Shown: positions 51,390 to 60,155 of the stretch, one piece after another
How positions within the stretch are numbered: position 1 is the first letter of the stretch
Layout of the letters: the number at the start of each line of letters is the position of its first letter
Source: an uncultured Clostridia bacterium
GTDB taxonomy: Bacteria; Bacillota; Clostridia; TANB77; CAG-508
Assembly: GCA_948976265.1 (NCBI GenBank)
Contig: CARFUA010000004.1
Location: 1 to 62,018, forward strand
DNA: 62,018 nt
Direction of reading: 5' to 3'
Made by a program: the position numbers and the translations under genes
Notes under the pieces: generated by a model
The model's input: the letters and a program-made list of their open reading frames with translations, nothing else
Database searches by the model: none
Told to the model about the DNA's origin: nothing

Positions 51390-52883
51390 ATGAATGAGGA
51401 ACCAAATGAAGAATTAGAATTAAACCGATTAATGCAAGTGAGAAAAGATAAACTAAAAGAATTGCAAGAAGCTGGTAAAGATCCATTTGAAATTACCAAA
51501 TACGATCGAACGGAATTTAGTAACCAAATTAAACAAAATTTTGAGAAGTTTGAAAACCAAGATGTTTCAGTTGCGGGAAGAATTATGGCAAAAAGAATTA
51601 TGGGAAAAGCTTCTTTTTGCACGATTCAAGATAGTACAGGCACGATTCAAAGTTATGTTAGTGTCAACGATTTAGGCGAAGAAAGCTATAAATCATTTAA
51701 AACTTATGATATTGGCGATATTATTGGAATTAAAGGCTTTGTCTTTAAGACAAAAACAGAAGAGATTTCCATTCATGCCAAAGAAGTTGTGTTGCTTGCT
51801 AAATCGTTAAGAGATTTGCCAGAGAAGTTTCATGGTTTGAAAGATACAGATTTGCGTTATCGCCAAAGATATGTTGATTTAATTGTCAATCCAGAAGTCA
51901 AAAATACTTTTGAAATGAGAAGTAAAATTATCAAAGAAATGAGAAATTTTTTAGACAGCAGAAATTATATGGAAGTCGAAACACCTTCATTAAGCACGAT
52001 TGCAGGTGGTGCTACAGCAAGACCATTTGAAACATACCATAATGCATTAAGCTTAGATATGTACTTGAGAATTGCACCAGAATTATATTTAAAAAGACTA
52101 ATTGTTGGGGGATTTGACCGTGTTTATGAAATTGGAAAAAACTTTAGAAATGAAGGAATTGACATTCGTCATAATCCAGAATTTACGTCTATGGAACTAT
52201 ATGCTGCTTACCAAGATTATCAAGATATGATGAACTTAGTAGAGGAAATGTTCCAAACGATTGCTGAAAAATTATTGGGAACCACAAAAATTATGTATCA
52301 AGGCACAGAAATTGATTTAGGGGGAAAATGGAAGCGAATCAGCATGATAGATGCCATCAAAGAAGTAACTGGTATTGATTTCAATACGATTAATTCAGAT
52401 GAAGAAGCATTAGCCATTGCCAAAGAAAAGGGAATTGAAATGGACAAATCAAAACAAACCAGAGGTTATGTCATCAATGAATTTTTTGAAGAATTTGTAG
52501 AAGAAACATTAATTCAACCAACCTTTATCTATGATTATCCAATTGAGGTTTCACCACTTACCAAAAAGAAACCATCGGATGGAAGATTAACCGAACGATT
52601 TGAATTTTTTATTGGAAGTCGTGAATATGGAAATGCGTATTCTGAGTTAAATGACCCAATTGACCAATACGAACGCTTTTTAGCTCAAGTCAAACAACGT
52701 GAAGCAGGCGATGACGAAGCTAATATGATGGATGAAGATTTTGTTCGCAGTTTAGAATATGGTTTACCACCAACAGGAGGATTAGGCATTGGAGTAGACA
52801 GAATGATTATGTTATTTACAGATTCTGCGTCAATCAGAGATGTTATTTTATTCCCAACCATGAAACCACTAGGAGACCATTAA
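51390..52883 (+). CDS. lysS: Lysyl-tRNA synthetase, class II
   Basis: A 497-residue class II synthetase charging tRNA-Lys. An N-terminal OB-fold anticodon domain (VSVAGRIMAKRIMGKASF) is followed by the catalytic core with motif 2, FRNEGIDIRHNPEFTSMELY, and motif 3, GLGIGVDRMIMLFTDSASIR. Length and order are normal. It is transcribed from its own promoter after a strong terminator and heads a run of translation-related genes. It contains no in-frame CGG. Confidence 0.97.
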   Translation: MNEEPNEELELNRLMQVRKDKLKELQEAGKDPFEITKYDRTEFSNQIKQNFEKFENQDVSVAGRIMAKRIMGKASFCTIQDSTGTIQSYVSVNDLGEESYKSFKTYDIGDIIGIKGFVFKTKTEEISIHAKEVVLLAKSLRDLPEKFHGLKDTDLRYRQRYVDLIVNPEVKNTFEMRSKIIKEMRNFLDSRNYMEVETPSLSTIAGGATARPFETYHNALSLDMYLRIAPELYLKRLIVGGFDRVYEIGKNFRNEGIDIRHNPEFTSMELYAAYQDYQDMMNLVEEMFQTIAEKLLGTTKIMYQGTEIDLGGKWKRISMIDAIKEVTGIDFNTINSDEEALAIAKEKGIEMDKSKQTRGYVINEFFEEFVEETLIQPTFIYDYPIEVSPLTKKKPSDGRLTERFEFFIGSREYGNAYSELNDPIDQYERFLAQVKQREAGDDEANMMDEDFVRSLEYGLPPTGGLGIGVDRMIMLFTDSASIRDVILFPTMKPLGDH

Positions 52884-52928
52884 ACAACTAGATAAAAAAA
52901 TTTTGAGGAAGTGTGAAAGGAGAATTTT

Positions 52929-53660
52929 ATGTTTTTTGGAAATGGATTTGATCGAAAAACAATGTATATCATTCTAGCGATTTTTGTGGCGATTTCGTTA
53001 ATGGGAGTGGGGGCAGGATTTTGGGTAGAAACACTTCTAACCATTCCAGCTGTTGTCATTGCCATGACATTTCACGAATTTGCTCATGCCTGGGCAGCTG
53101 ACCGATTTGGTGACACAACACCAAAAGCACAAGGGAGACTCACACTAAATCCAGCTTCTCACATTGACCCATTTGGATTTATCTTACTATTATTTGCTGG
53201 AGTAGGTTGGGGACGTCCTGTAATGATTAATCCTAACCAATTTACTAGCAACAAATCAAGAGCTACCTGTGAAGCACTTGTTTCGCTAGCAGGTCCACTC
53301 ATGAATTTTATATTAGCCATTTTATTTACCATTGTATATTATTTGTTAGAACATTTTGCGCCAGCTACGCAAATAATAGGAATTATTGCATTTTTAGTTT
53401 TATATACAATTTATATTAATATTGGATTAGGCGTATTTAATTTAATTCCATTGCCACCTTTAGATGGTGAAAAAATATTTAGAAATATTTTACCATATCG
53501 TGCCATCGAATGGTTAGAGCGAAACGAATATACGCTACAATTTGTCTTTATGATTTTATGGATTACAGGACTTTTAGGAAACATTGTTACACCCGTTGTT
53601 GGCTTTTTGTCAAACTTGCTATTTAGTGGTATTGGAACTTTATTTGGAATATTTTTATAA
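52929..53660 (+). CDS. Site-2 protease family (M50) membrane metalloprotease
   Basis: A 243-residue integral membrane zinc metalloprotease of the M50 group. The HExxH zinc motif is in MTFHEFAHAWAADRFGD at about residue 47, and the third ligand motif is NLIPLPPLDGEKIF near residue 180. Five or six helices are visible. This compact form is the common Firmicute YwhC-like enzyme, with no PDZ domain. Its substrate is unknown. The start follows an AAAGGAG site, 45 bases after lysS. Confidence 0.9.
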   Translation: MFFGNGFDRKTMYIILAIFVAISLMGVGAGFWVETLLTIPAVVIAMTFHEFAHAWAADRFGDTTPKAQGRLTLNPASHIDPFGFILLLFAGVGWGRPVMINPNQFTSNKSRATCEALVSLAGPLMNFILAILFTIVYYLLEHFAPATQIIGIIAFLVLYTIYINIGLGVFNLIPLPPLDGEKIFRNILPYRAIEWLERNEYTLQFVFMILWITGLLGNIVTPVVGFLSNLLFSGIGTLFGIFL

Positions 53661-53673
53661 AAGGAAAAATAAA

Positions 53674-54669
53674 ATGAAAGATGTCATCATATTAGGAATT
53701 GAATCAAGTTGCGATGAAACCTCGTGTGCTGTTGTAAAAAATGGCAGAGAGGTTTTGTCAAATGTAATTCATTCACAGATAAAAATTCATGAGGAATATG
53801 GCGGAGTTGTACCAGAAATTGCCTCTAGATGCCATACAGAAATTATCAATCAAATTGTAAAACAAGCGTTAAAAGAAGCACAAATATCACTAGAAACAAT
53901 AGATGCCATTGCAGTTACACAAGGACCAGGTTTAGTTGGTGCTTTATTGGTAGGCGTTTCTTATGCAAAAGCTTTAAGTTTTGCCACGCAAAAACCGTTG
54001 CTAGCAGTCAATCATATAGCAGGTCATATAGCAGCCAATTTTTTGACGCACCAAAACTTGGAACCACCATTTTTATGTTTGATTATTTCTGGTGGACATA
54101 CTCATTTGGTAAATGTAAAAAGTTATCATACTTACGAAATTTTAGGCAAAACACGTGATGACGCCATTGGCGAAGCATTTGATAAAGTGGCAAGAGTGAT
54201 TGGTTTAGGCTATCCTGGCGGTCCTAAAATTGACCAGATGGCAAACGCTGGTAGTCCGTCAATAAAATTGCCAATTACCCATTTAGATGGATTTGATTTT
54301 ACGTTTAGTGGTATCAAAACGGCAGTTATTAATCTAAATCATAAAACACCCGATTTGGATAAACCAGATTTATGTGCAAGTTTTGAAAAAGCAGTTACAG
54401 AAATGTTGATATTTAATATTAAAAAAGCAATCCAAACATATCCAACAGACAAAATTGTGTTAGCAGGCGGTGTTTCGAGAAATTCCTATATTCGAAATGA
54501 AATTGATAAAATGGCAAATGAATTAAAAATTCAAGCGTATTATCCAGAGCCTATATTATGTACAGATAATGCAGCCATGATTGCAGGGCAAGGATATTAT
54601 GATTATATCGCAGGAAAAAGGGCAGATTTACATTTGAATGCTGTACCAAACTTAAAAATAGGAGAATAA
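53674..54669 (+). CDS. tsaD: tRNA N6-adenosine threonylcarbamoyltransferase
   Basis: A 331-residue Kae1/Gcp-type ATPase that transfers threonylcarbamoyl to A37 of tRNAs reading ANN codons. The N-terminal LGIESSCDETSCA, the metal-binding HIAGH of NHIAGHIAANFL and SGGHTHLV, and the late CTDNAAMIAGQGYYDY are all present. ATG 53674 follows AAAAGGAAAAAT; the frame is open further upstream but overlaps the protease gene. It sits one base-triplet from the next gene, indicating an operon. Confidence 0.97.
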   Translation: MKDVIILGIESSCDETSCAVVKNGREVLSNVIHSQIKIHEEYGGVVPEIASRCHTEIINQIVKQALKEAQISLETIDAIAVTQGPGLVGALLVGVSYAKALSFATQKPLLAVNHIAGHIAANFLTHQNLEPPFLCLIISGGHTHLVNVKSYHTYEILGKTRDDAIGEAFDKVARVIGLGYPGGPKIDQMANAGSPSIKLPITHLDGFDFTFSGIKTAVINLNHKTPDLDKPDLCASFEKAVTEMLIFNIKKAIQTYPTDKIVLAGGVSRNSYIRNEIDKMANELKIQAYYPEPILCTDNAAMIAGQGYYDYIAGKRADLHLNAVPNLKIGE

Positions 54670-54671
54670 AA

Positions 54672-55376
54672 ATGGCGATTTATACAATTGGTGATTTGCA
54701 CTTGTCTTTTGGAACGGACAAACCAATGGATAAATTTGGCTGGGGGAATCACAGTAAAACCTTAAAACAAAATTGGATAGAAAATGTAAAAAGCCAGGAT
54801 ACGGTTATCCTTCCTGGTGATTTTTCGTGGGCGATAAATTTTGAAGAAGCAGCCCAAGACTTTGCATTTCTCGATGATTTACCAGGGCAAAAAATTCTTG
54901 CCAAAGGAAATCATGATTATTGGTGGAATACCATCACAAAAATGGAAAAATATTTGGCAGAAAATCACTTTTCCACAATTAAATTTCTGCAAAATAATAG
55001 CTATTTAGTGGAGGATAAAATCATCGTTGGAACACGTGGTTGGATGACGAATAGTTGGAATTCAGAAGAAAATTATAAAATATTAAAACGCGAAAAAGAG
55101 CGTTTGAAATTGTCGATTGAATCTGGAATTAAGGAATTTGGAGAAAAGCGAGAAATGCTTTGTTTTTTGCATTATCCGCCATTTTTTAAAGAAAAAGTAC
55201 CAGAAGAAATCAGCTTTATAGAAGCCATGAAACAATATGGAATAAACCATTGTTTTTATGGGCATTTGCATGGTGAGTCCCATAAAGAAACTTTTACGGG
55301 AGAATACGAAGGAATCCGTTTTGAATTGGTAAGTAGTGATTATTTGGATTTTATGCCTAAATTGATTAGCAATTAA
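54672..55376 (+). CDS. Calcineurin-like metallophosphoesterase
   Basis: A 234-residue metallophosphoesterase. The dimetal motifs are present in order: GDLHLSFG, GDFSWAINFEEA, KGNHDYWW and YGHLHG. The acidic first strand AIYTIGDLHL lacks a signal peptide, so it acts in the cytoplasm. Its closest general type is the Firmicute YpbG/phosphohydrolase family of unknown substrate. It begins two bases after the tsaD stop. Confidence 0.9.
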   Translation: MAIYTIGDLHLSFGTDKPMDKFGWGNHSKTLKQNWIENVKSQDTVILPGDFSWAINFEEAAQDFAFLDDLPGQKILAKGNHDYWWNTITKMEKYLAENHFSTIKFLQNNSYLVEDKIIVGTRGWMTNSWNSEENYKILKREKERLKLSIESGIKEFGEKREMLCFLHYPPFFKEKVPEEISFIEAMKQYGINHCFYGHLHGESHKETFTGEYEGIRFELVSSDYLDFMPKLISN

Positions 55377-55479
55377 AAAGAATTTGATTCAAAATAAATT
55401 AGAAAAGAGAGAGCCAAAAAAAGTGTACAGTAAAAATTGTAAATTTTTTCCAAAATCTCTTTCTTTTTTACGAGTTTTG

Positions 55480-55488
55480 TGGTATAAT
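55480..55488 (+). promoter_or_regulatory. Extended -10 promoter before rsmE
   Basis: TGGTATAAT (TG-N-TATAAT) lies 50 bases before the rsmE start, in the 160-base gap after the phosphoesterase gene. The gap otherwise holds AT-rich sequence without a clear terminator. Confidence 0.6.
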
Positions 55489-55537
55489 AAAAATAAGGAT
55501 ACAAGGTACCCTTTATTAAGTATTGGAAAAAATAAAA

Positions 55538-56284
55538 ATGAGAAAATTTTTTGTAAAACAGGAAAACATACAAGAAGACAAAATAGAAATTGTGGGCAGT
55601 GATGTCAATCATATTAAAAATGTGTTGCGTTTGAAAATCGGTGATAAAATTCAGATTTGCAATCAAGAAACTAGCGAAAATTATATTTGTCAAATTGCCA
55701 AAATGGAACAAACTATCCTTCAAACGCAGATACTTGAAAAAATAGAATCGAACATAGAAAGCAACATCGAACTTCATATTTTTCAGGGACTTCCCAAAGC
55801 AGATAAAATGGAATGGATTATTCAAAAAGGAACTGAACTAGGGGCTTCAAAATTTATTCCAGTTGCTTTTCAAAGAAGTATTGTCAAATTGTCGCCTAAA
55901 GATGAAAGCAAAAAAATAGAACGTTGGCAAAAAATTGCCGAAGTGGCTGCCAAGCAAAGTCAAAGAGACTTAGTACCCAAAGTAGAATCTGTCATTCCCG
56001 TAAAAAATATTTGCTTTTTCTTATCAGAATATGATATACTACTTTTAGCTTATGAAGGGGAAAAGGAAAATTTCCTGAAAAATGAATTACTTACCTTAAA
56101 AAATAGAGAAAAAAACTTAAAAATAGCCGTAGTAGTTGGACCAGAAGGCGGCATTACAGAAGAAGAGGTAGCAGATTTAAGAAAGGCAGGGGCAAAAGTA
56201 GTCAGCTTAGGAAAACGAATTTTAAGAACAGAAACAGTTGCCCTTCAGATTTGTTCTGTAATTATGTATGAATTGGAAAATTAA
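55538..56284 (+). CDS. rsmE: 16S rRNA m3U1498 methyltransferase
   Basis: A 248-residue SPOUT-class methyltransferase that modifies U1498 of 16S rRNA in the 30S subunit. The N-terminal PUA-like domain has DVNHIKNVLRLKIGDKI; the C-terminal knot has VVGPEGGITEEEVADLRKAG and SLGKRILRTETVAL. The start at ATG 55538 gives the usual MRKFFV beginning; the ribosome site is weak. An upstream TTG extends the frame by only five codons. Confidence 0.93.
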   Translation: MRKFFVKQENIQEDKIEIVGSDVNHIKNVLRLKIGDKIQICNQETSENYICQIAKMEQTILQTQILEKIESNIESNIELHIFQGLPKADKMEWIIQKGTELGASKFIPVAFQRSIVKLSPKDESKKIERWQKIAEVAAKQSQRDLVPKVESVIPVKNICFFLSEYDILLLAYEGEKENFLKNELLTLKNREKNLKIAVVVGPEGGITEEEVADLRKAGAKVVSLGKRILRTETVALQICSVIMYELEN

Positions 56285-56311
56285 ATTACAAAAGCGTGGA
56301 GGGAAACGAGA

Positions 56312-56797
56312 TTGAAAAAACCTGCAAAAATGGTAGAAGAAATCACAGAAAAAAGAAAAATGACCAAAGAAGTAAAAGACCAATTAAATAAACGAATCTT
56401 TCATAATTGCTTGTTAGCAATTGGATTGATTTTATACATTTGTGCAATAGATGCCACTTATATTTATATAAATCAAGAGCTTACAACGATTTTAATGAAA
56501 GTATTTCCGATGATTTTGATTGGTGTAACAATTATCATCTTTGAATTGGCTTATCGAAAAGATAGTGGCAGAATAATGATAGTTGGAATAGAGTTTTTCG
56601 TTGTCAGTATTGTGCTTTTGTATTTGCCTAAAATATATGCTAATTTAGATAAAAAATTGTGTGTAGAATTAGCGTTTATTCCTATTTTTTGTGCCCTATA
56701 TTATATGGTAAAATCAATTTTGATTGGAATAAAAACAAAAAAGGAATATGAAAATAGTTTAAGTGATGTAAAAGAGATTGTAAAAGAGGAAACCTAA
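56312..56797 (+). CDS. Small four-helix membrane protein of unknown function
   Basis: A 161-residue protein that I do not recognise. A basic 35-residue N terminus (KKPAKMVEEITEKRKMTKEV) is followed by about four hydrophobic helices and a short acidic tail (SLSDVKEIVKEET). TTG is the probable start, 8 bases after GGAGGGA. It lies between rsmE and the yicC gene with short gaps, so it is likely cotranscribed. No function is suggested. Confidence 0.7.
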   Translation: MKKPAKMVEEITEKRKMTKEVKDQLNKRIFHNCLLAIGLILYICAIDATYIYINQELTTILMKVFPMILIGVTIIIFELAYRKDSGRIMIVGIEFFVVSIVLLYLPKIYANLDKKLCVELAFIPIFCALYYMVKSILIGIKTKKEYENSLSDVKEIVKEET

Positions 56798-56817
56798 ATT
56801 TGAAAGGAATCTGAAAA

Positions 56818-57693
56818 ATGATAAAAAGTATGACTGGCTTTGGCCGTGGTAAATATGAAAAAGAAGGCAGATATTATCAAGTTGAAATCAAATCGGTGAA
56901 TCATAAATATAGTGATATAGCAATCCGAATGCCCAAATTTCTGAATGCATTTGAAGATAAAATGCGTAAAAAAATTGGGGAGAGTATTTCTCGTGGAAAA
57001 ATAGATGTATTTGTGAATTTTGAAAATAATGGCAGTCAGGGAAGTACGATTCATTTTAATTTAGAGCTTGCAAAACAATATATCAAAGGTTTACAAGAAT
57101 TGGCGAGTGAAACCAATGTAAAATTTGATGTGGATATTATGGAACTTGCTAAGATGCCAGAAATTTTAAAATTGCAAGAAGATGAAAATGAAGAAATGTT
57201 TGGAAATGAGTTGATGTTTGCTTTAGAGGAAGCTTTGAAAAATTTTATTGAAATGCGAGAAACAGAGGGTCAAAAATTAAAGGAAGATATGCAAAATAGA
57301 ATTATTTTGGTGGAGCAAACCGTGGCTGAAATTGAAACTTATGCTGGAACATTGGTACAAGAATATAGGCAAAAACTAGAAACCAGAGTAAAAGAATGGA
57401 TAGACACCAAAGTGATAGACGAGAATCGATTGGCACAAGAAATTATCATTTTTTCAGACAAATCTTCGATTGAAGAGGAGTTGACAAGACTGAAAAGTCA
57501 CATTCAGCAATTTTATACTTTTTTGGAAGACAAATCTCCAATTGGCAAAAAGTTTGATTTTTTGATTCAAGAAATGAATCGAGAAGTAAATACAATAGGC
57601 TCTAAGGCAAATTGTTTGGAGATTACCAATCGAGTTATTATTTTGAAAACCGAAATTGAAAATATCCGAGAACAAGTGCAAAATATAGAATAA
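56818..57693 (+). CDS. YicC-family protein (endoribonuclease-like)
   Basis: A 291-residue protein of the YicC/YloC family. It starts IKSMTGFGRGKYE, the near-invariant N terminus, has SVNHKYSDIAIRMP, and ends with the DUF1732 block IGKKFDFLIQEMNREVNTIGSKANC. E. coli YicC and B. subtilis YloC have been described as endoribonucleases. The neighbourhood yicC-remA-rpoZ/gmk-priA is the standard one in Firmicutes, which supports orthology. Confidence 0.93.
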   Translation: MIKSMTGFGRGKYEKEGRYYQVEIKSVNHKYSDIAIRMPKFLNAFEDKMRKKIGESISRGKIDVFVNFENNGSQGSTIHFNLELAKQYIKGLQELASETNVKFDVDIMELAKMPEILKLQEDENEEMFGNELMFALEEALKNFIEMRETEGQKLKEDMQNRIILVEQTVAEIETYAGTLVQEYRQKLETRVKEWIDTKVIDENRLAQEIIIFSDKSSIEEELTRLKSHIQQFYTFLEDKSPIGKKFDFLIQEMNREVNTIGSKANCLEITNRVIILKTEIENIREQVQNIE

Positions 57694-57715
57694 TTTAGAA
57701 AAGGAGAGAAAAGGA

Positions 57716-57979
57716 ATGCAACTGATTAATATTGGATTTGGAAATATGGTGTCAAGTCAAAGAATAGTATCGATTGTGAGTCCAGAATCGGCACCATTGA
57801 AAAGAATTGTGCAAGAAGCAAAAGATGAAAAAAGGGCAATTGATGCGACTTTTGGAAGACGTACTAGATCCGTCATTGTGATGGATTCAGGTCATGTGAT
57901 TTTATCGGCGATTCAGCCAGAAACAATTGCAGGAAGATTGAATAATAATCAAAATGAATCAGAAAAGGGGGAAAATTAA
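57716..57979 (+). CDS. remA: RemA-family regulator (DUF370)
   Basis: An 87-residue protein of the RemA/DUF370 family. LINIGFGNMVSSQRIVSIVSP and TFGRRTRSVIVMDSGHVILS are diagnostic. In B. subtilis RemA is a DNA-binding activator of biofilm matrix genes; here the same role is inferred. GAAAGGAGAGAAAAGG precedes the ATG. It is followed one base later by rpoZ, so the two are coupled. Confidence 0.92.
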   Translation: MQLINIGFGNMVSSQRIVSIVSPESAPLKRIVQEAKDEKRAIDATFGRRTRSVIVMDSGHVILSAIQPETIAGRLNNNQNESEKGEN

Positions 57980-57980
57980 A

Positions 57981-58205
57981 ATGATGGTAAAACCAGCAGT
58001 AACAGATTTATTGAAAAAGGTGGATAATCGTTATTCATTAATTATTATGACTGCGAAAAGAGCAAGACAAATTGCAGAAGGGGAAACACCAATGGCAGAG
58101 GTTGATGAAAAATCTCCAGTTACAATTGCAGTCAATGAAATTTTTCAAGATAAGGTTTATGAAGTTGAACCAGAAGACACAGATGAAGCAGAAAGTGAAG
58201 AGTAA
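57981..58205 (+). CDS. rpoZ: RNA polymerase omega subunit
   Basis: A 74-residue omega subunit, which supports assembly of the RNA polymerase beta' subunit. The core is KVDNRYSLIIMTAKRARQIAEGE, with a highly acidic C-terminal tail (EPEDTDEAESEE). ATG 57981 follows AAAAGGGGG in the end of remA. In many Firmicutes rpoZ follows gmk; here it precedes gmk, a small order change. Confidence 0.93.
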   Translation: MMVKPAVTDLLKKVDNRYSLIIMTAKRARQIAEGETPMAEVDEKSPVTIAVNEIFQDKVYEVEPEDTDEAESEE

Positions 58206-58235
58206 AATGGAGTTTTAGTGAAAGGGATTAAAGCA

Positions 58236-58788
58236 ATGTTAGTTATTTTATCAGGAGTAGCAGGAGCGGGAAAAGATACAGTAAGAAAAGAATTGATGAA
58301 GCGAATTGAAAAAGCCACTTCAATTCCTTCTTATACAACCAGAGATCCTAGAGCAGACGATGTTCTAGGTGAAACGTATTGTTTTATTAGTAAAGAAGAG
58401 TTTCAGCAAAAAATCGAAGAAGGTGAATTTTATGAATATGATATTCATCATGACAATTATTATGGAACTTCGAAAAGAATTTTAGATGAAAAAGCAAGAA
58501 CAGGGATTGTCATTAAAGATATTGATGTAAATCGGAACAGAAGCTTTGAAAAATACGCTGACAGAGATAAAAGTGGTGACGATTTTCTTGCGTGTTCCAA
58601 AAGAAGAATTACAAGCTAGATTGGAAAACCGAATTGACCGTTTGCCACGTGACGAAATTATTCTAAGATTAAATCGTTTTGACTATGAAGAATCGAAGAT
58701 TGGAAATTATGATTATATTATAAAAAATGATGATTTGGAAAAAACGGTATCGATTATTCAGACGATTATAGAGTATGAAATGAAATAG
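58236..58788 (+). CDS. gmk: Guanylate kinase read through a CGG +1 frameshift
   Basis: A guanylate kinase of about 183 residues, converting GMP to GDP. The P-loop is LSGVAGAGKDTV, and the GMP-binding region has SIPSYTTRDPR and YEYDIHHDNYYGT. After VIKDIDVN the zero frame hits CGG at 58533 and stops about 28 codons later. Skipping C gives IDVNGTEALKN and then the standard VVTIFLRVPKEELQARL and DRLPRDEIILRL C-terminal domain. The glycine is that of the DVQG-type motif conserved in Gmk. ATG 58236 is preferred because AAAGGGA is 8 bases upstream; a GTG at 58218 is possible. Gmk is usually essential, so a true pseudogene is very unlikely. Confidence 0.88.
58533..58536 (+). other. CGG +1 recoding site 8 (gmk)
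   Basis: AAT CGG AAC in zero frame; skipping C gives AAT GGA ACA GAA (N-G-T-E), matching the conserved D-V-x-G motif of guanylate kinase. Confidence 0.8.
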
Positions 58789-58825
58789 ATAAGAAATACT
58801 ATTAGAAGAAAAGAGGAAATTTCAA

Positions 58826-59992
58826 ATGAAGAAGGAAATTTTAAAAAGATTAGTGATATTATTTAGTGTTATTTTTTGTGCTTTTAGCATAAAAGTGTAT
58901 GCCGATTCGGATTATACTTATGAATTGAATTCGAATAATCAGGCAGTTATAACATCTTATCAGGGGACAAGTTCAGATATTCTTATTCCCAATTCCATTG
59001 ATGATTATAAAGTAATAGGTATAAAAGCACATGCATTTGATGAAAATAGAAATAATACAAATGGAAAAAATTTAAAAAGTGTTACAATTAGTGAAGGAAT
59101 TACAAGTGTTGGTGACTTTGCTTTTGTTGATTGCAATAATTTAGAAAGCGTTATATTACCAGAAACATTAACTTCTTTAGGTGATCAGACTTTTTTGAAT
59201 TGTAATAAATTGAACCAAATTAATGTACCTTCTAATTTAAAAGAGTTTAAAACATATATGTTTCAAGGAACAGCTTTCACAGAATTTGTAATACCAGAAC
59301 ATTTTGAAAAAATTGGAAGTGCCGATTTTAGACTTTGCAAACAATTGAAAAGTTTTAAAGTCTACGCCAAAGATGTTGTTTATCCAAAGGAAATGGTATA
59401 TGATGGTAAGGATGGCTATTATGAAAAACTGTCAGAAGTATTTGAATATTGCTCTGATGATTTGATTTTATATGGCTATGAGGGTTCAACTACACAAGAA
59501 TATGCTAAAGAGATGGGATTAACTTTTAAATTGTTATCAGATGAAACAGAGAATAATCTAGTTTCTGTCACATCAATTTCACTGAATCAATCGTCATTAT
59601 TACTTCACGTTAATGATACAGAAAATCTGATTGCTACAGTTTCACCAAACAATGCAACAGATAAAACACTTATCTGGTCTAGCAGTAATCCTAATATTGC
59701 TACCGTAGAAAATGGAAAAGTTACTGCTAGAAATGTTGGTACAGCAATTATTACAGTATCGAATCTGGATGATACAGTAAAAACAACTTGTGAAGTTTCA
59801 GTAAGTGAAAAAACGGATACTTTTAATGAAACGATCCATAACACAAATGCAATTTCAAATGATAACACAACTTCAGTAGAGCAATTGCCAGAAGCTGGTT
59901 CTTATTCTGTTATTTTATTTATATTATGTGTTATTTTAGCTATAATAGCATTTTTCGTCTATAATCAATATATGAAATTTAAAAATCTATAA
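58826..59992 (+). CDS. Sortase-anchored surface protein with BspA-type repeats and a BIG2 domain
   Basis: A 388-residue exported protein. A signal peptide (KRLVILFSVIFCAFSIKVYA) is followed by a BspA-like leucine-rich region (residues about 40-235, with FAFVDCNNLESVILPETLTS), a bacterial Ig-like group 2 domain (about 245-330, with ATVSPNNATDKTLIWSSSNP), and a C-terminal sorting signal: LPEAG, a hydrophobic helix and a short basic tail. LPEAG replaces the common LPxTG, so a sortase of another specificity may be used. It is inserted between gmk and priA and ends at a terminator. Its repeats resemble the C terminus of the giant protein at 33443. Confidence 0.82.
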   Translation: MKKEILKRLVILFSVIFCAFSIKVYADSDYTYELNSNNQAVITSYQGTSSDILIPNSIDDYKVIGIKAHAFDENRNNTNGKNLKSVTISEGITSVGDFAFVDCNNLESVILPETLTSLGDQTFLNCNKLNQINVPSNLKEFKTYMFQGTAFTEFVIPEHFEKIGSADFRLCKQLKSFKVYAKDVVYPKEMVYDGKDGYYEKLSEVFEYCSDDLILYGYEGSTTQEYAKEMGLTFKLLSDETENNLVSVTSISLNQSSLLLHVNDTENLIATVSPNNATDKTLIWSSSNPNIATVENGKVTARNVGTAIITVSNLDDTVKTTCEVSVSEKTDTFNETIHNTNAISNDNTTSVEQLPEAGSYSVILFILCVILAIIAFFVYNQYMKFKNL

Positions 59993-60000
59993 AACTAAAA

Positions 60001-60030
60001 AAACAAGTAGTCTCTAACTACTTGTTTTTT
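60001..60030 (+). terminator. Rho-independent terminator before priA
   Basis: Arms aaacaagtagt (60001-60011) and actacttgttt (60017-60027) pair perfectly over 11 positions with a five-base loop, followed by T. Confidence 0.88.
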
Positions 60031-60094
60031 ATAAGCAAATATTTTATAAATGGTTTAATAATTATTAAGAAATTATTAAACTAATTTTTTTTTC

Positions 60095-60124
60095 TTGAAA
60101 TTTTACGACGAAATATGATATAGT
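60095..60124 (+). promoter_or_regulatory. Promoter of priA
   Basis: TTGAAA at 60095-60100, an 18-base spacer and TATAGT at 60119-60124 preceded by TG-A. It lies in the 163-base gap after a terminator. Confidence 0.65.
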
Positions 60125-60155
60125 ATAAAACAGAAATACAATAAAAGGAAAAAAT

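Noticed and set aside
55373..55825. A 150-residue minus-strand open frame over the rsmE promoter region
   Set aside because: It has a Phe/Tyr/Leu-rich composition typical of the antisense of AT-rich genes, and overlaps rsmE.
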